DNA of 64,000 nucleotides from Bacteriovoracia bacterium (GTDB taxonomy: Bacteria > Bdellovibrionota > Bacteriovoracia > Bacteriovoracales > Bacteriovoracaceae), in the NCBI GenBank assembly GCA_030431635.1, contig JAUIIL010000003.1, forward strand, positions 1 to 64,000, given 5' to 3'. The notes below the pieces were generated by a model. The model made no database searches. It was given only the letters and a program-made list of their open reading frames with translations, and was not told the origin of the DNA. Numbering within the stretch: position 1 is the stretch's first letter; each line of letters starts with the position of its first letter. The position numbers and the translations under genes are program-made. Positions 16,776 through 25,752 of this stretch are shown piece by piece.

Positions 16776-17159
16776 TTAAGTCTTTAAGAGTATTTGATTA
16801 ATAGCTGCTTCTAACTTTTGAGGTTCAACGGGTTTTGTGAAAGCGTACTTTAAACCACAAGACTTTGCCTCTTTTATCGTTTCTTCTGATAGATACCCAG
16901 AAACAAGAATGAAAGGTACGTTTCGAGCTTCTTGCTTTGACTGAATTTTTTTAAAAAGCTCCACGCCATTATAATCAGGAAGACTATAATCAGAGATAAT
17001 CAAATGGAGTTTTTTTTGACTAATTTTCTCTAGAGCATCTTCAGACGAATTACAAAGAATAATATCTCCAATATTAGGGATATCTTCTAGAAAATCTTTG
17101 TAAATGTCTCTAAGTTCATCTTCATCTTCAACAACTAAAACTGTAAACGATTCACTCAT
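16776..17159 (-). CDS. CheY-like single-domain response regulator (127 aa)
   Basis: A stand-alone receiver domain. The acidic triad is in VVEDEDE (E11/D12), the phospho-acceptor is D57 in IISDYSLPD, then LVSGYLSEE with the conserved Ser/Thr position, and TKPVEP holds the conserved Lys. There is no output domain, so it probably signals through protein contacts (motility or a phosphorelay). It follows the YceI-like gene on the same strand after a 103-base gap without recognisable content. Confidence 0.9.
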   Translation of the reverse strand: MSESFTVLVVEDEDELRDIYKDFLEDIPNIGDIILCNSSEDALEKISQKKLHLIISDYSLPDYNGVELFKKIQSKQEARNVPFILVSGYLSEETIKEAKSCGLKYAFTKPVEPQKLEAAINQILLKT

Positions 17160-17262
17160 AGAATTATTCTACAGAAATTGATTTTTTTTGAAATATAAGA
17201 ATTTATAACTTTTAACTCGGCACACAGAAACGTGTCAATTAAGTTTATTGTCTTTGAACTGT

Positions 17263-18222
17263 TTAAGAAGGCATGAGTTCGTAAACAGCTATTGCGTAGA
17301 TAAAAATGAGACTCATGAGAAGAAATTCGATAGCAAAACTTCGTCCTTTTTGTTTTTCGCTCCAAAGACAAATCGTTTCATTTTTTTTTATGAAGATTGA
17401 AATAAAAATAACGGCAAGAAAACCCAAAAACGAAAGAAAAAGAAAAGGAGGCCATTTTGTTTTCTCTTTTTCTACAATTTGATTTTCAGTAGTAACATTC
17501 TCAGGAATGCTTTCTTTCAAAAGAGAAAGTGAAGGGCGTTTTTGAGTCTGGGAAGAAGGTTCTGTTTGGGGGAGCTTTGTTATCTCCCCTCTGAAGTAGC
17601 GCTCTCTTAGTCGTAATTCTTTGTTATCAGAAATCTTATGCTTTGAACCAACTGTCATTTCATTTTCTTTTTGAAGCTGGATTTGGACATTGATATGAAT
17701 GATGTCATCTAAAATAAATTCATTATTATCAAGTGTTTTATTCCAGTTAATATCCAGGACTGAACGTGAAATTTGATGCTCAAGAGAGAGAAACCAGCTT
17801 TCTTTTTTCCAGGTATCAATGACTGGTCCCTTCAATTCAAACGATATTTTTTGTTTTATTTTTTTATTTTGGAAAGATAAAACTCCCTCAGAAGTAAAGA
17901 AGTTTTTTTCTTTATAAATATGAGAAGATTCATAAGTTATATAAGGGAATTTTTTAGAATCTAAAAAAGATGAACTCTTAAGGTGTCCATCCCTAACCCC
18001 ATTGCCTGTATCAATTGAGTCAGATTGAATAACCAATTTTATTTTATGTGGGAGATTGTTCTCAAGCCATAAATGGCCACTAAAATGTTCGAAACGACCA
18101 GTGACCTTTCCTAGTTTAAGATATTTCACATTGAAGAAAAATTCGGAGTGATCACGGTTGATTTTTAATTTTTCAGCGAAAAGATTAAAACAAATAAAAA
18201 AGAGTATTGTTAAAATCTTCAT
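17263..18222 (-). CDS. YceI-like domain protein with two C-terminal membrane helices (319 aa)
   Basis: A signal peptide (MKILTILFFICFNLFA) is followed by a YceI/lipocalin-like domain at residues ~17-185: HSEFFFNVKYLKLGKVTGRF, then SIDTGNGVRDGHLKSSSFLD and FPYITYESSHI, which are the family's hallmark order. A charged linker leads to two hydrophobic helices near residues 252-275 and 293-316. YceI proteins bind isoprenoid or amphiphilic ligands in the periplasm. The membrane tail is unusual: most YceI proteins are soluble. It starts 15 bases after the globin gene and is probably in one operon with it. Confidence 0.83.
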   Translation of the reverse strand: MKILTILFFICFNLFAEKLKINRDHSEFFFNVKYLKLGKVTGRFEHFSGHLWLENNLPHKIKLVIQSDSIDTGNGVRDGHLKSSSFLDSKKFPYITYESSHIYKEKNFFTSEGVLSFQNKKIKQKISFELKGPVIDTWKKESWFLSLEHQISRSVLDINWNKTLDNNEFILDDIIHINVQIQLQKENEMTVGSKHKISDNKELRLRERYFRGEITKLPQTEPSSQTQKRPSLSLLKESIPENVTTENQIVEKEKTKWPPFLFLSFLGFLAVIFISIFIKKNETICLWSEKQKGRSFAIEFLLMSLIFIYAIAVYELMPS

Positions 18223-18237
18223 TATTACCTCAAGTGA

Positions 18238-18672
18238 TTAGGCAGCTTTTTTGTGGGTATCAGGATTTTCGAAGATAAGAAGTTCATCTGTGGTGAATCT
18301 CTTTTCACATTCAGAGAGAGAGTTTTTTACGATTTTATTTTTAAAGGATTCATCTAATTTTAACCAAAAATCTTGAAGTTCTATAGGAGCATTGACTTCT
18401 TGCATGGCCTCTTTAAGTAATTGAGTTCTAAGATCATAAAGTTCTTCAGTGATAAACATATGTGGATGGGCATTTGAAGGCATTCTGCCGCTAAACTTAC
18501 TTGGTCCTCCAGCAGCTCCTGTTATGAAATCTGTTTGTTGAGAAGTAATAAATTCCTGAGTCACGTCTTTAAAATATAAAGAAAGCCACGGATGTTCGTA
18601 AACTTTTTCATAAAAAACTTCGTTTACTTTTCGAATAATTTCTTTGTCTCGTAGATTTTCATAGACTTTCAT
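18238..18672 (-). CDS. Truncated haemoglobin (144 aa)
   Basis: A small globin with the features of the truncated (2-on-2) class: B-helix aromatic pair in NEVFYEKVYEHPWL, then QQTDFITGAAGGP at the E helix, and the proximal His at residue 69 in NAHPHMFITEELYDL. C-terminal helix DFWLKLDESFKNKIV. Such proteins bind O2 or NO in the cytoplasm. Length is a little over the ~120-residue norm owing to a C-terminal extension. It lies between radD and the YceI-like gene on the same strand. Confidence 0.88.
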   Translation of the reverse strand: MKVYENLRDKEIIRKVNEVFYEKVYEHPWLSLYFKDVTQEFITSQQTDFITGAAGGPSKFSGRMPSNAHPHMFITEELYDLRTQLLKEAMQEVNAPIELQDFWLKLDESFKNKIVKNSLSECEKRFTTDELLIFENPDTHKKAA

Positions 18673-18686
18673 GTAAAAACTATCGG

Positions 18687-20429
18687 TTATAGACCGATTT
18701 CTTCTGAGAAAATTTTCTCAGTTATTTTCCAAAACTTACCCTGCTTTCTTGCAATAATATAAGAAGGAGTTCTTAAAAGTTTCTGATACTGAACAACTTC
18801 ACTTGGGTTTGACATCTCAAGTCCCAGCTCTGGTCTTTTAATATGTGAGCGCAGAAAGTTGATATTAAATTTTTTTAAACTTGTTTGATTATTTAAATAG
18901 TGAATTTCAGAAAGAGATTGAGCATCAAAATCATAATATCGAACTTCTAGAAACTCATTACCATTTTTATCAAATTTCTGGTTAAATTCCACTGAATCAG
19001 GTTTTAGAACGTATGCATTTTTTGAAAGTCTGGCTTGCTTTAATTTTGAATCAGCATCAACAAGGATGGCTTTGCAATGAGTACACTCTCTGGCCGTCAG
19101 ATCATTTTCTTCATGACATTGATGACAAATTTTATAACGAAAACGAAAACCACAGGGAATAACTTCATCTGTACGAGGATCGAGATGAGCTCCTTTGCAT
19201 TTTCTTCCATAATGTTCGATGACTTCACCATCGATATTAGTAATACCCCAAAAGTTATTTTCAAAATGACATTTGGGACAAGTGACAATGACTGGAGTGG
19301 ACTCTTTTGTTGGCTTTCTATCACTAATTTCTGGAGAGTAAATATCATGGCCCATACCAGTGTAGTCGAGAATAAAACAATCTTTTTTCCCGGGATATAA
19401 ACGCAGACCTCGTCCTACAATTTGCTGATAAAGACTAACAGACTCTGTTGGTCTTAAGAGAGCGATCACATCAACATGAGGGGCATCAAAACCTGTAGTA
19501 AGAACTGAAACGTTAACAAGATATTTGAATTTTTCTTCTTTAAAATCGTTAACTATTCTCTCTCGTTCATTATTTTCAGTATCTCCTAAAATAATTTGGG
19601 CGTCACCTTCTGGTAAGTATTCTAAAATTTCTTCAGCATGCTTAACGGTGCTACTAAAGATCATGACTCCTCGTCTATGATAAAGCTCTGTAATATCAAT
19701 GATATTTTTAATAATAAGAGGAGTGAGTCTTTTTTGTTTATTAATAATTTCTTGAACTTCTTTAGTTGAATAAAGTTTTCCCGTCTGGGTGAGCTCTGAA
19801 AAATCATAGCTTGTGACAGGAATATCAACCTTTATGGGTTGAGTGAGAAAATGATGACGAATCATGTAGCTTAGAGGAAGTTCATAAATACAGTCTTTAA
19901 AAAATTTTTCTTTTTGTGTCTTGAGTTCACCTTGGTGATTAAATTCATAAATCCAACCCTGACCCAAACGGTAGGGAGTTGCAGTCAGTCCTAAGATACA
20001 AAGATTTTCATTCTTTTTCTTGAGTTTATTAATGACTTGCGAGTATTGAGTGTCGTCTTCATCGCTAACCCTATGGCATTCATCAATAATAAGAAGGCTA
20101 AAATTATCAAAAAAAGAAAGAGAGGCTCCGGCAACAGATTGAATACTTCCAAAAATCACTTTTTGATGGATTTGCTTTTTCCCAAGCCCTGCTGAAAAAA
20201 CACCGGCCTCTAGATCATAACTTTCGTATTTTGTATGGTTTTGCTCCACTAATTCCTTCACGTGGGCCAAAACAAGAACTCGACCTTTAGCCAGGCGAGC
20301 AAGTTCAGCAATAACAAGACTCTTGCCTGCTCCCGTGGGAAGGACAATGACGGCTGGTTGTCGTCTTTTTCGAAAATATTGAAGGGTCTTATCAACAGCT
20401 TCTTGTTGATAATTTCTTAATTGATACAT
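18687..20429 (-). CDS. radD: RadD-like superfamily II DNA helicase (580 aa)
   Basis: Two helicase domains: Walker A PTGAGKS (residues 31-37), Walker B/DECH motif [20 protein letters not shown] (motif III), [10 protein letters not shown] and [14 protein letters not shown] (motifs V and VI). A zinc-binding region follows with CPKC, then CHQC and CTHC pairs, and a C-terminal beta-rich tail. Length, the [12 protein letters not shown] sequence and the zinc fingers match RadD (YejH), which aids recombination repair with RecA and SSB. Start is typical ([14 protein letters not shown]). It sits upstream of the globin with a 14-base gap. Confidence 0.88.
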   Translation of the reverse strand: MYQLRNYQQEAVDKTLQYFRKRRQPAVIVLPTGAGKSLVIAELARLAKGRVLVLAHVKELVEQNHTKYESYDLEAGVFSAGLGKKQIHQKVIFGSIQSVAGASLSFFDNFSLLIIDECHRVSDEDDTQYSQVINKLKKKNENLCILGLTATPYRLGQGWIYEFNHQGELKTQKEKFFKDCIYELPLSYMIRHHFLTQPIKVDIPVTSYDFSELTQTGKLYSTKEVQEIINKQKRLTPLIIKNIIDITELYHRRGVMIFSSTVKHAEEILEYLPEGDAQIILGDTENNERERIVNDFKEEKFKYLVNVSVLTTGFDAPHVDVIALLRPTESVSLYQQIVGRGLRLYPGKKDCFILDYTGMGHDIYSPEISDRKPTKESTPVIVTCPKCHFENNFWGITNIDGEVIEHYGRKCKGAHLDPRTDEVIPCGFRFRYKICHQCHEENDLTARECTHCKAILVDADSKLKQARLSKNAYVLKPDSVEFNQKFDKNGNEFLEVRYYDFDAQSLSEIHYLNNQTSLKKFNINFLRSHIKRPELGLEMSNPSEVVQYQKLLRTPSYIIARKQGKFWKITEKIFSEEIGL

Positions 20430-20515
20430 CTCAGAGGATATTACTCATGTTTTTTTTTCTTGTCACTGGGGTTTTGAAAAGAGTCCTCTACAATAAAACA
20501 ACTACGAAAGGCTTC

Positions 20516-21505
20516 TTAAAGAACTTCTTTAAAGCGATTCAGCAACTCGAGATCACTTAATTTATTGAGGGCAATGAGATCTTCATAGGGTTTAGAGAGT
20601 TTAAGGAGTTTTCCAAAAGCTGGTTCAGTCTTTATTCCTCTTGTTTTTAACTCAATAACTTTTTGTTTGAAATCATTACCTAAAAGTTTAAGTAAGCGTC
20701 CTTCAATTAAAAAGTGTTGGTTTGCTTCTTGTTGGAAAACAGGTGTGCTTTGGCAAAATAATTCAACTTGAAGGTGGTTAAAACAAAAGTGAACAACAGC
20801 GTGGGATTCATCGATTTTATATGAAAATTGCTCCATTTCTTGAAAATGCTCCTGGGCCTTGGTCAAAAAAGCATAAAGATCTTGAGCATAAAAAAGGATA
20901 TCAAGGTCTGATTGAGGGTTTTCTATTCCAAGGGGGATTGTTCCAGAAAGACAAGGTGTGAATTCTTTAAGTAGAGAGAGAATATCGCTTTCTTTTAAAA
21001 AATTGGTCACAAGTTTATGGTTTTCAATATTAATGATATGCTCTAGGGATTTATGATGAAATTTTATGGCACAATTTCTTAGCTCAACCTCTAGTTCAGG
21101 GTTAAGTTCTTTTTCTAGCCCTTGTTGCTCAAAAGAAAGATGTGGGTATTGACTCATAAGAGTATTGAAATCTTTATCAACAACCACTTCAATATGTTCA
21201 AAACCCTCTGGTGTTATCTTTTGAGGTTTGGGAGCTGGGACTTCAATAAGATCGATAATCCAATTTTGATAAACAATTGGTTTAAAAAGTTTAAAAGTCG
21301 CAATATTTCTTCCATTAACTTCACTTTCAATGAGACATTTACCAACCTCTTCAAAAACGTCTTTTGTTTTTAGATAATTCTCTTCAGATGAAGTCCGGTA
21401 GCAAAGATGGTCGATTTCCCAGTTACCAATTTGGATGTTGCTCTTTTCTAGTTGAGAAAACAGCTCATCGAGGAACTTTGTGGCCTTATTATGTATGGTT
21501 ATCAA
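20516..21505 (-). CDS. Fusion of a YecM-like VOC domain and a DUF4269 domain (329 aa)
   Basis: Residues ~1-170 resemble the YecM/VOC fold: IDHLCYRTSSEENY, RNIATFKLFKPI, DLIEVPAPKP, GFEHIEVVVD and KFHHKSLEHII. Residues ~180-329 look like DUF4269, a nucleotidyltransferase-related domain: CLSGTIPLGIENPQSDLDIL with its Gly-Thr and Ser-Asp-Leu-Asp pattern, then AVVHFCFNHLQVELFCQ and LLKLLGNDFKQKVIELKTRG. Both halves are normally separate proteins. No substrate is known. The protein is probably cytoplasmic (no signal). It stands alone between radD and the giant secreted gene. Confidence 0.75.
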   Translation of the reverse strand: MITIHNKATKFLDELFSQLEKSNIQIGNWEIDHLCYRTSSEENYLKTKDVFEEVGKCLIESEVNGRNIATFKLFKPIVYQNWIIDLIEVPAPKPQKITPEGFEHIEVVVDKDFNTLMSQYPHLSFEQQGLEKELNPELEVELRNCAIKFHHKSLEHIINIENHKLVTNFLKESDILSLLKEFTPCLSGTIPLGIENPQSDLDILFYAQDLYAFLTKAQEHFQEMEQFSYKIDESHAVVHFCFNHLQVELFCQSTPVFQQEANQHFLIEGRLLKLLGNDFKQKVIELKTRGIKTEPAFGKLLKLSKPYEDLIALNKLSDLELLNRFKEVL

Positions 21506-21662
21506 TCTTGGTTTCCTTTTAGGTGTCTCAAGCTTACTGAAAAGAAGAGCTTATGAAAACAGGTTAAGTGTTTGTTTTTATGTAAAAAAAAGAGGTGATA
21601 AGAATAAAAACCGAGTCAAATTTACAATTTAGATTTGGGTTTGCGCATGGCGGCTTAAAACT

Positions 21663-24600
21663 ATGATAAAAAGTATTCTTATGAAATTCATTTTTTTACT
21701 CCTTTGCTCCTTTTGTCTATGGGCCGATCCTGTTTCGCAGTCTTTGGAAAAAATTAGAGAGCATATCAAAAAGTTTAAACCTATAGCTCGAGTTCATCTT
21801 GAGGTAGGGGATGCTAATACTCAAGTGAATGACTTAGGTCCAATTGTTGAATACGCAGAAAAAGTTTTAGAGTCTAAAGAAGTACAAGAGTTGGTAAAAA
21901 ACTCAAATGCTTTACAAGAATATTTAACTCTCATGAAAAATCATCTCCTTCATGTAAGTCTCAGGCATAAAATCGTGGATGCTCCAAGTATAGAGTATAT
22001 GTATCCTCATGAACTTCCTTTTGAACATTCAGGAGAATACCCCGCTGTTCCAACGGTTGAGGCCCTTGAAAAGGTTGAGGAGTTTTTAAACGTTATAGCG
22101 ACAGGGACAATGATAGGAGTGGATTTTGATGTAAGAAAAGAAAAACTTTTGGAAGAGGGGTTTCGTTCATTAGAAGAGAGATCAGAGTTTTTAATGGAGC
22201 AGGATAGAAAGTTTGTTGATGGTATTGGTTCAGACCCAATTTCTTATTACAACAAAATGGTAGAGAGAATTGAAAAAGATGGACTTAAAGCATCTTTTAA
22301 AGAATTTAGTTATACGTTGAAACTTCTTCATCAGGCTATTTCAATTTCCAATGATACAAAACAAGCAATTTTGATAGAACCAAAACTTGCTACTTATAGA
22401 GAGAGCGTACTAAGAAAATTAGATAACCTTATTGCGAAGGGGGAATATCCTTATAGAGAGACACTTTCTCTTATTATGTGGGGGACAGAGTTTCTAGATA
22501 TTATTCAAAGAACTGTAAGACCTAAAGAAGCGAACCCTCTTCATTACGCGAAGAGATATGAATATTACATGCACTACATGTTTAATTTAGCGCCAAAACA
22601 TTTTAGTATTCCAACATCTGTTGCATTAAGTACTTATGATCTCATTAGTATTAGTTCTGTCCCTATTGGATATATGGGAATAACAACAGAAAATTTATGG
22701 GTTGATAGTTACAATCAGACACCTAATGAGTTTACTATTCATGATGGCGGAAACCATGAGAGAAGAAGGTTTCAATTTACTAGAAACTATGCTCAAGTTC
22801 TTGGTGTTAAAGAAGAGAGCTATTATAATTATTTAAACCTTCTAGATAGTTATAACAAAAATTACATTCTTCCGATGATAAAAAGAATAGATGAATCAGA
22901 GGCTTATAAAGCTAAAAACATTGAAGAGTTTAAATCTATTGTTCCTGGTGCAAATTTTTACATAGAAGAAATAAATCAAGCAAAGAACTTTAAACAAGCT
23001 GCTCGAAAAATAAACGAAATGAAAGAGCTTATTGATCTGATCATTTTTGAAGTAGTGCATGAAGATGCCCTTCCACCTTCTCCAAATCTCATTATAGAAA
23101 GTCTCTTGCGACCAGCAAATCTTCCGATGCCTAGAGATTTTATAGATTCAAATGCAAAGACAGCTTATCACTCGATGGAGAGTGCGGGAACGACAATCTC
23201 TTATGTTATTCACAAACTCAATGGATCTTTTTATGACACCCCAGAAAAAAGAATGGACTCTCTTGTCTCATCAGAGTATCGCTCTCCTAAAAAAATAATT
23301 CAAATGAGTGCTAGAATTATTGAAAATCTTGGAGGGCATGAGTCTCTTAGCTATGAACAAATTTTAAAACAACTTGTGTATCTTACAATAACAGATGAAG
23401 GGTTTTTATCTTATTTAGTAGAAGAATTTCAACGAGATTTGCATCCTATACAACGCTCTCTACATATGGCCTTAAAGTACGCTGAAGCGCTAGAGATTTT
23501 ATCGCTAACAGATTCTTTTACTATTACAGATGAATTCAATTACTACTTAGATAGTTTGAAAAAGAGGATTCAAATATCAGCCCCTTTAAGTTTAGAAAAT
23601 AAATCTATTCAGGAAAAAGATGTTCTAAGTGCTTTTAAGGAGATGGAGAATAATAGTTTTGATAGTTTTGAAGCTCTGAAGAATAAGTATTTTAAATTAT
23701 CAAAAGAAATAAATGAAAGAATATTTGAAGAAGTTAATATTTTAGAAAAAAACAATCTTAATTTGAATTTGTCAGAGGAAGATCTAAGGGAAAAAGCAAA
23801 GCGGTTAGATGAGAAAAGGGAGCGTATTCTTTCTGATGATGCCCTTAGAGCAGGTGATATAAGTGATATTGAGAAGATGACTTATGAGTCAAGACGATTA
23901 AAAGAAGCATTTCTCAACTTACAAAAAAAGAAATTAGAAAAATTTGATCTGAGACAATATGCTAAGAGCTGGGAAAAAATTAATGAAAGTAATTTAAATA
24001 TAAAACGACTTGCTGAATTGGTAAGTTACAATATTCATGACTTTGGTTGGAGAAGCGCTTATGTTGCTCAGTTTGATGTTAAGGAACATTATAGAAAAGT
24101 CCCTGATAGTATAAAAATAAAAAATGAAAGCATTGAAGAAACACTTAAAAAATTAGAGGCTCAAGGGTTTTTGGGGTTAAAGATCGAAGATGGTCACTTG
24201 TATCAAAATATCAATACAGAAGCCCAAAAAATCGTTTCGGAGCTTCATCAAGAGATATCTTATAAAGCAGCGATGGAGTATATCGCTATGATTCTGAAAG
24301 CTTCCAAGGAAAACAAGGAATTAGACTTTGACTTGTATCTAAAACTGGATGAACTCTTTCATCATAAATGGATGGAGCTTAACAAAGAAAAACTAAGCAG
24401 TGCTTTTAAAAAACTTGGGTTAGATATCATGGAGCTTCAAGTAGATGAGATAATGGAAATGGTTGCTAATTTGTCTTTGTCCGATTGGCAAAAAATGAAT
24501 TATATAGAAACAAAAAATCTTCGTCAGTTCCGCCCTTTAGAAGAACTTTCACAAGTAGAAAAAAAACAAAACCGTTTTGTTCTGAACTCTTTTTTAGATG

Positions 24601-25301
24601 GAATAAGTAAAGAGGTAAAGATTAATGATTTTTTAAACAAAAATTCTCAACATTGGTTAGAGTTTGGAGAATTAAAAATAAAAACAATTGTAAAGTATCT
24701 TATCCCTAAAATGCATGATGAAGTTTGGCTCCCTAATAACCAATACCCAGATAGACCTAATTATAAAGAAGTACCAATTAAAAAGAAAAATCTTAAAAAG
24801 TTAAAACTGGACTTAGAAGGCAAAGGTTTTTCTGGATTGATGATAAAAGATGGTACTCTTTACCAAGATATTAATCGTCCTTCATCACAAATATTACCTG
24901 AGCTTTTAGATGTATTGACTAGAGAAACAGCTACAGAATATGTAAGTGTTGTTAATACGTTTTTAGCAGAAGGAAAACCTCTCTCTTATGAAGAAGTACT
25001 TAATATGGCAGAAAAAGTTCATATGGGATTTATGAAAAAGAATAAATGGCAGTTAAAAAGTATCTTTAATAAACTCTCTTTAGGAGATCCAATCCAAATG
25101 AATGTAATGGATATTACAAATACCATCGAAAATTTAGAAAAGAAAAAATGGCTTAAACTTAATGATTTAGAGATAAGAAAGTTAAAGCAGTTTAGACATA
25201 AAGATAAGCTAAATCCAAGAGATTTTGGAAAAGATTTGGAAATGGTTTTTAAGGTAATAGAGTCGGCTCTGGAAGCAAAATGTAACTCAAGATTTTCTTA
25301 G
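21663..25301 (+). CDS. Large secreted repeat protein (1212 aa)
   Basis: A signal peptide is present whichever ATG is used (21663 or 21681): IFLLLCSFCLWADP. The rest is helical and charged, with no recognised domain. Near the C-terminus a ~150-residue unit occurs twice: first at residues ~815-970 (KKLEAQGFLGLKIEDGHLYQ ... LSDWQKMNYIETKNLRQFRP) and again at ~1035-1190 (LDLEGKGFSGLMIKDGTLYQ ... KKWLKLNDLEIRKLKQFRH). The central part has Glu/Lys heptad-like stretches. Only periplasmic or surface export can be inferred. The size and repeats suggest a structural or adhesive role. The gene is on its own, convergent with a VOC gene (4-base overlap). Confidence 0.8.
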   Translation: MIKSILMKFIFLLLCSFCLWADPVSQSLEKIREHIKKFKPIARVHLEVGDANTQVNDLGPIVEYAEKVLESKEVQELVKNSNALQEYLTLMKNHLLHVSLRHKIVDAPSIEYMYPHELPFEHSGEYPAVPTVEALEKVEEFLNVIATGTMIGVDFDVRKEKLLEEGFRSLEERSEFLMEQDRKFVDGIGSDPISYYNKMVERIEKDGLKASFKEFSYTLKLLHQAISISNDTKQAILIEPKLATYRESVLRKLDNLIAKGEYPYRETLSLIMWGTEFLDIIQRTVRPKEANPLHYAKRYEYYMHYMFNLAPKHFSIPTSVALSTYDLISISSVPIGYMGITTENLWVDSYNQTPNEFTIHDGGNHERRRFQFTRNYAQVLGVKEESYYNYLNLLDSYNKNYILPMIKRIDESEAYKAKNIEEFKSIVPGANFYIEEINQAKNFKQAARKINEMKELIDLIIFEVVHEDALPPSPNLIIESLLRPANLPMPRDFIDSNAKTAYHSMESAGTTISYVIHKLNGSFYDTPEKRMDSLVSSEYRSPKKIIQMSARIIENLGGHESLSYEQILKQLVYLTITDEGFLSYLVEEFQRDLHPIQRSLHMALKYAEALEILSLTDSFTITDEFNYYLDSLKKRIQISAPLSLENKSIQEKDVLSAFKEMENNSFDSFEALKNKYFKLSKEINERIFEEVNILEKNNLNLNLSEEDLREKAKRLDEKRERILSDDALRAGDISDIEKMTYESRRLKEAFLNLQKKKLEKFDLRQYAKSWEKINESNLNIKRLAELVSYNIHDFGWRSAYVAQFDVKEHYRKVPDSIKIKNESIEETLKKLEAQGFLGLKIEDGHLYQNINTEAQKIVSELHQEISYKAAMEYIAMILKASKENKELDFDLYLKLDELFHHKWMELNKEKLSSAFKKLGLDIMELQVDEIMEMVANLSLSDWQKMNYIETKNLRQFRPLEELSQVEKKQNRFVLNSFLDGISKEVKINDFLNKNSQHWLEFGELKIKTIVKYLIPKMHDEVWLPNNQYPDRPNYKEVPIKKKNLKKLKLDLEGKGFSGLMIKDGTLYQDINRPSSQILPELLDVLTRETATEYVSVVNTFLAEGKPLSYEEVLNMAEKVHMGFMKKNKWQLKSIFNKLSLGDPIQMNVMDITNTIENLEKKKWLKLNDLEIRKLKQFRHKDKLNPRDFGKDLEMVFKVIESALEAKCNSRFS

Positions 25302-25675
25302 TCTAGAGCTGCAAAAATATCAATTTGATTTCCGTCAGGATCTAAAACCGAAGCATATCTCTGTCCCCAAAAAGCGTCCCAAGGCGTTTTTATTTCTTGA
25401 AATCCTGCTTTTGATATTTGAGAAAAGAGTTCATCTACCGCTTCTGGATTATCTTGCCCAAAACAAAGCGTGATGCCAGGATGAACAGGAACTTCCCACA
25501 AAGGATTGATTTTTCTTAAAAGATCGTGAGAATCAAGCATAATTCTTAGTCCCTGTGGGGTAGTCGCCTCATAATGATCTTCACCAAGCTTTTTGAAAGC
25601 CAGATGAAATAATGCATAGAACTCAAGAGATTTTTGAATATCTTTGCATGCAATTCCAATAGCATCTAGGCCCAT
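25298..25675 (-). CDS. VOC (glyoxalase-fold) family protein (125 aa)
   Basis: One VOC unit of normal size: LDAIGIACKDIQKSLEFYAL at the N-terminus (paired beta-alpha-beta), then GLRIMLDSHDLL, VHPGITLCFGQDNPEAVDEL, FQEIKTPWDAFWGQRYASVL and DPDGNQIDIFA, the classic C-terminal motif with an acidic residue. Metal ligands of glyoxalase I are not clearly all present, so it may bind a small antibiotic or act as a dioxygenase-like or isomerase domain. Cytoplasmic. Confidence 0.85.
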   Translation of the reverse strand: MGLDAIGIACKDIQKSLEFYALFHLAFKKLGEDHYEATTPQGLRIMLDSHDLLRKINPLWEVPVHPGITLCFGQDNPEAVDELFSQISKAGFQEIKTPWDAFWGQRYASVLDPDGNQIDIFAALD

Positions 25676-25752
25676 AGGAGATCTCCATCTAAAAAGTCAT
25701 TGTGTTATAACTCAATCTTGGCCATTATCATGGAAAATATCAAGGTTTTAAA

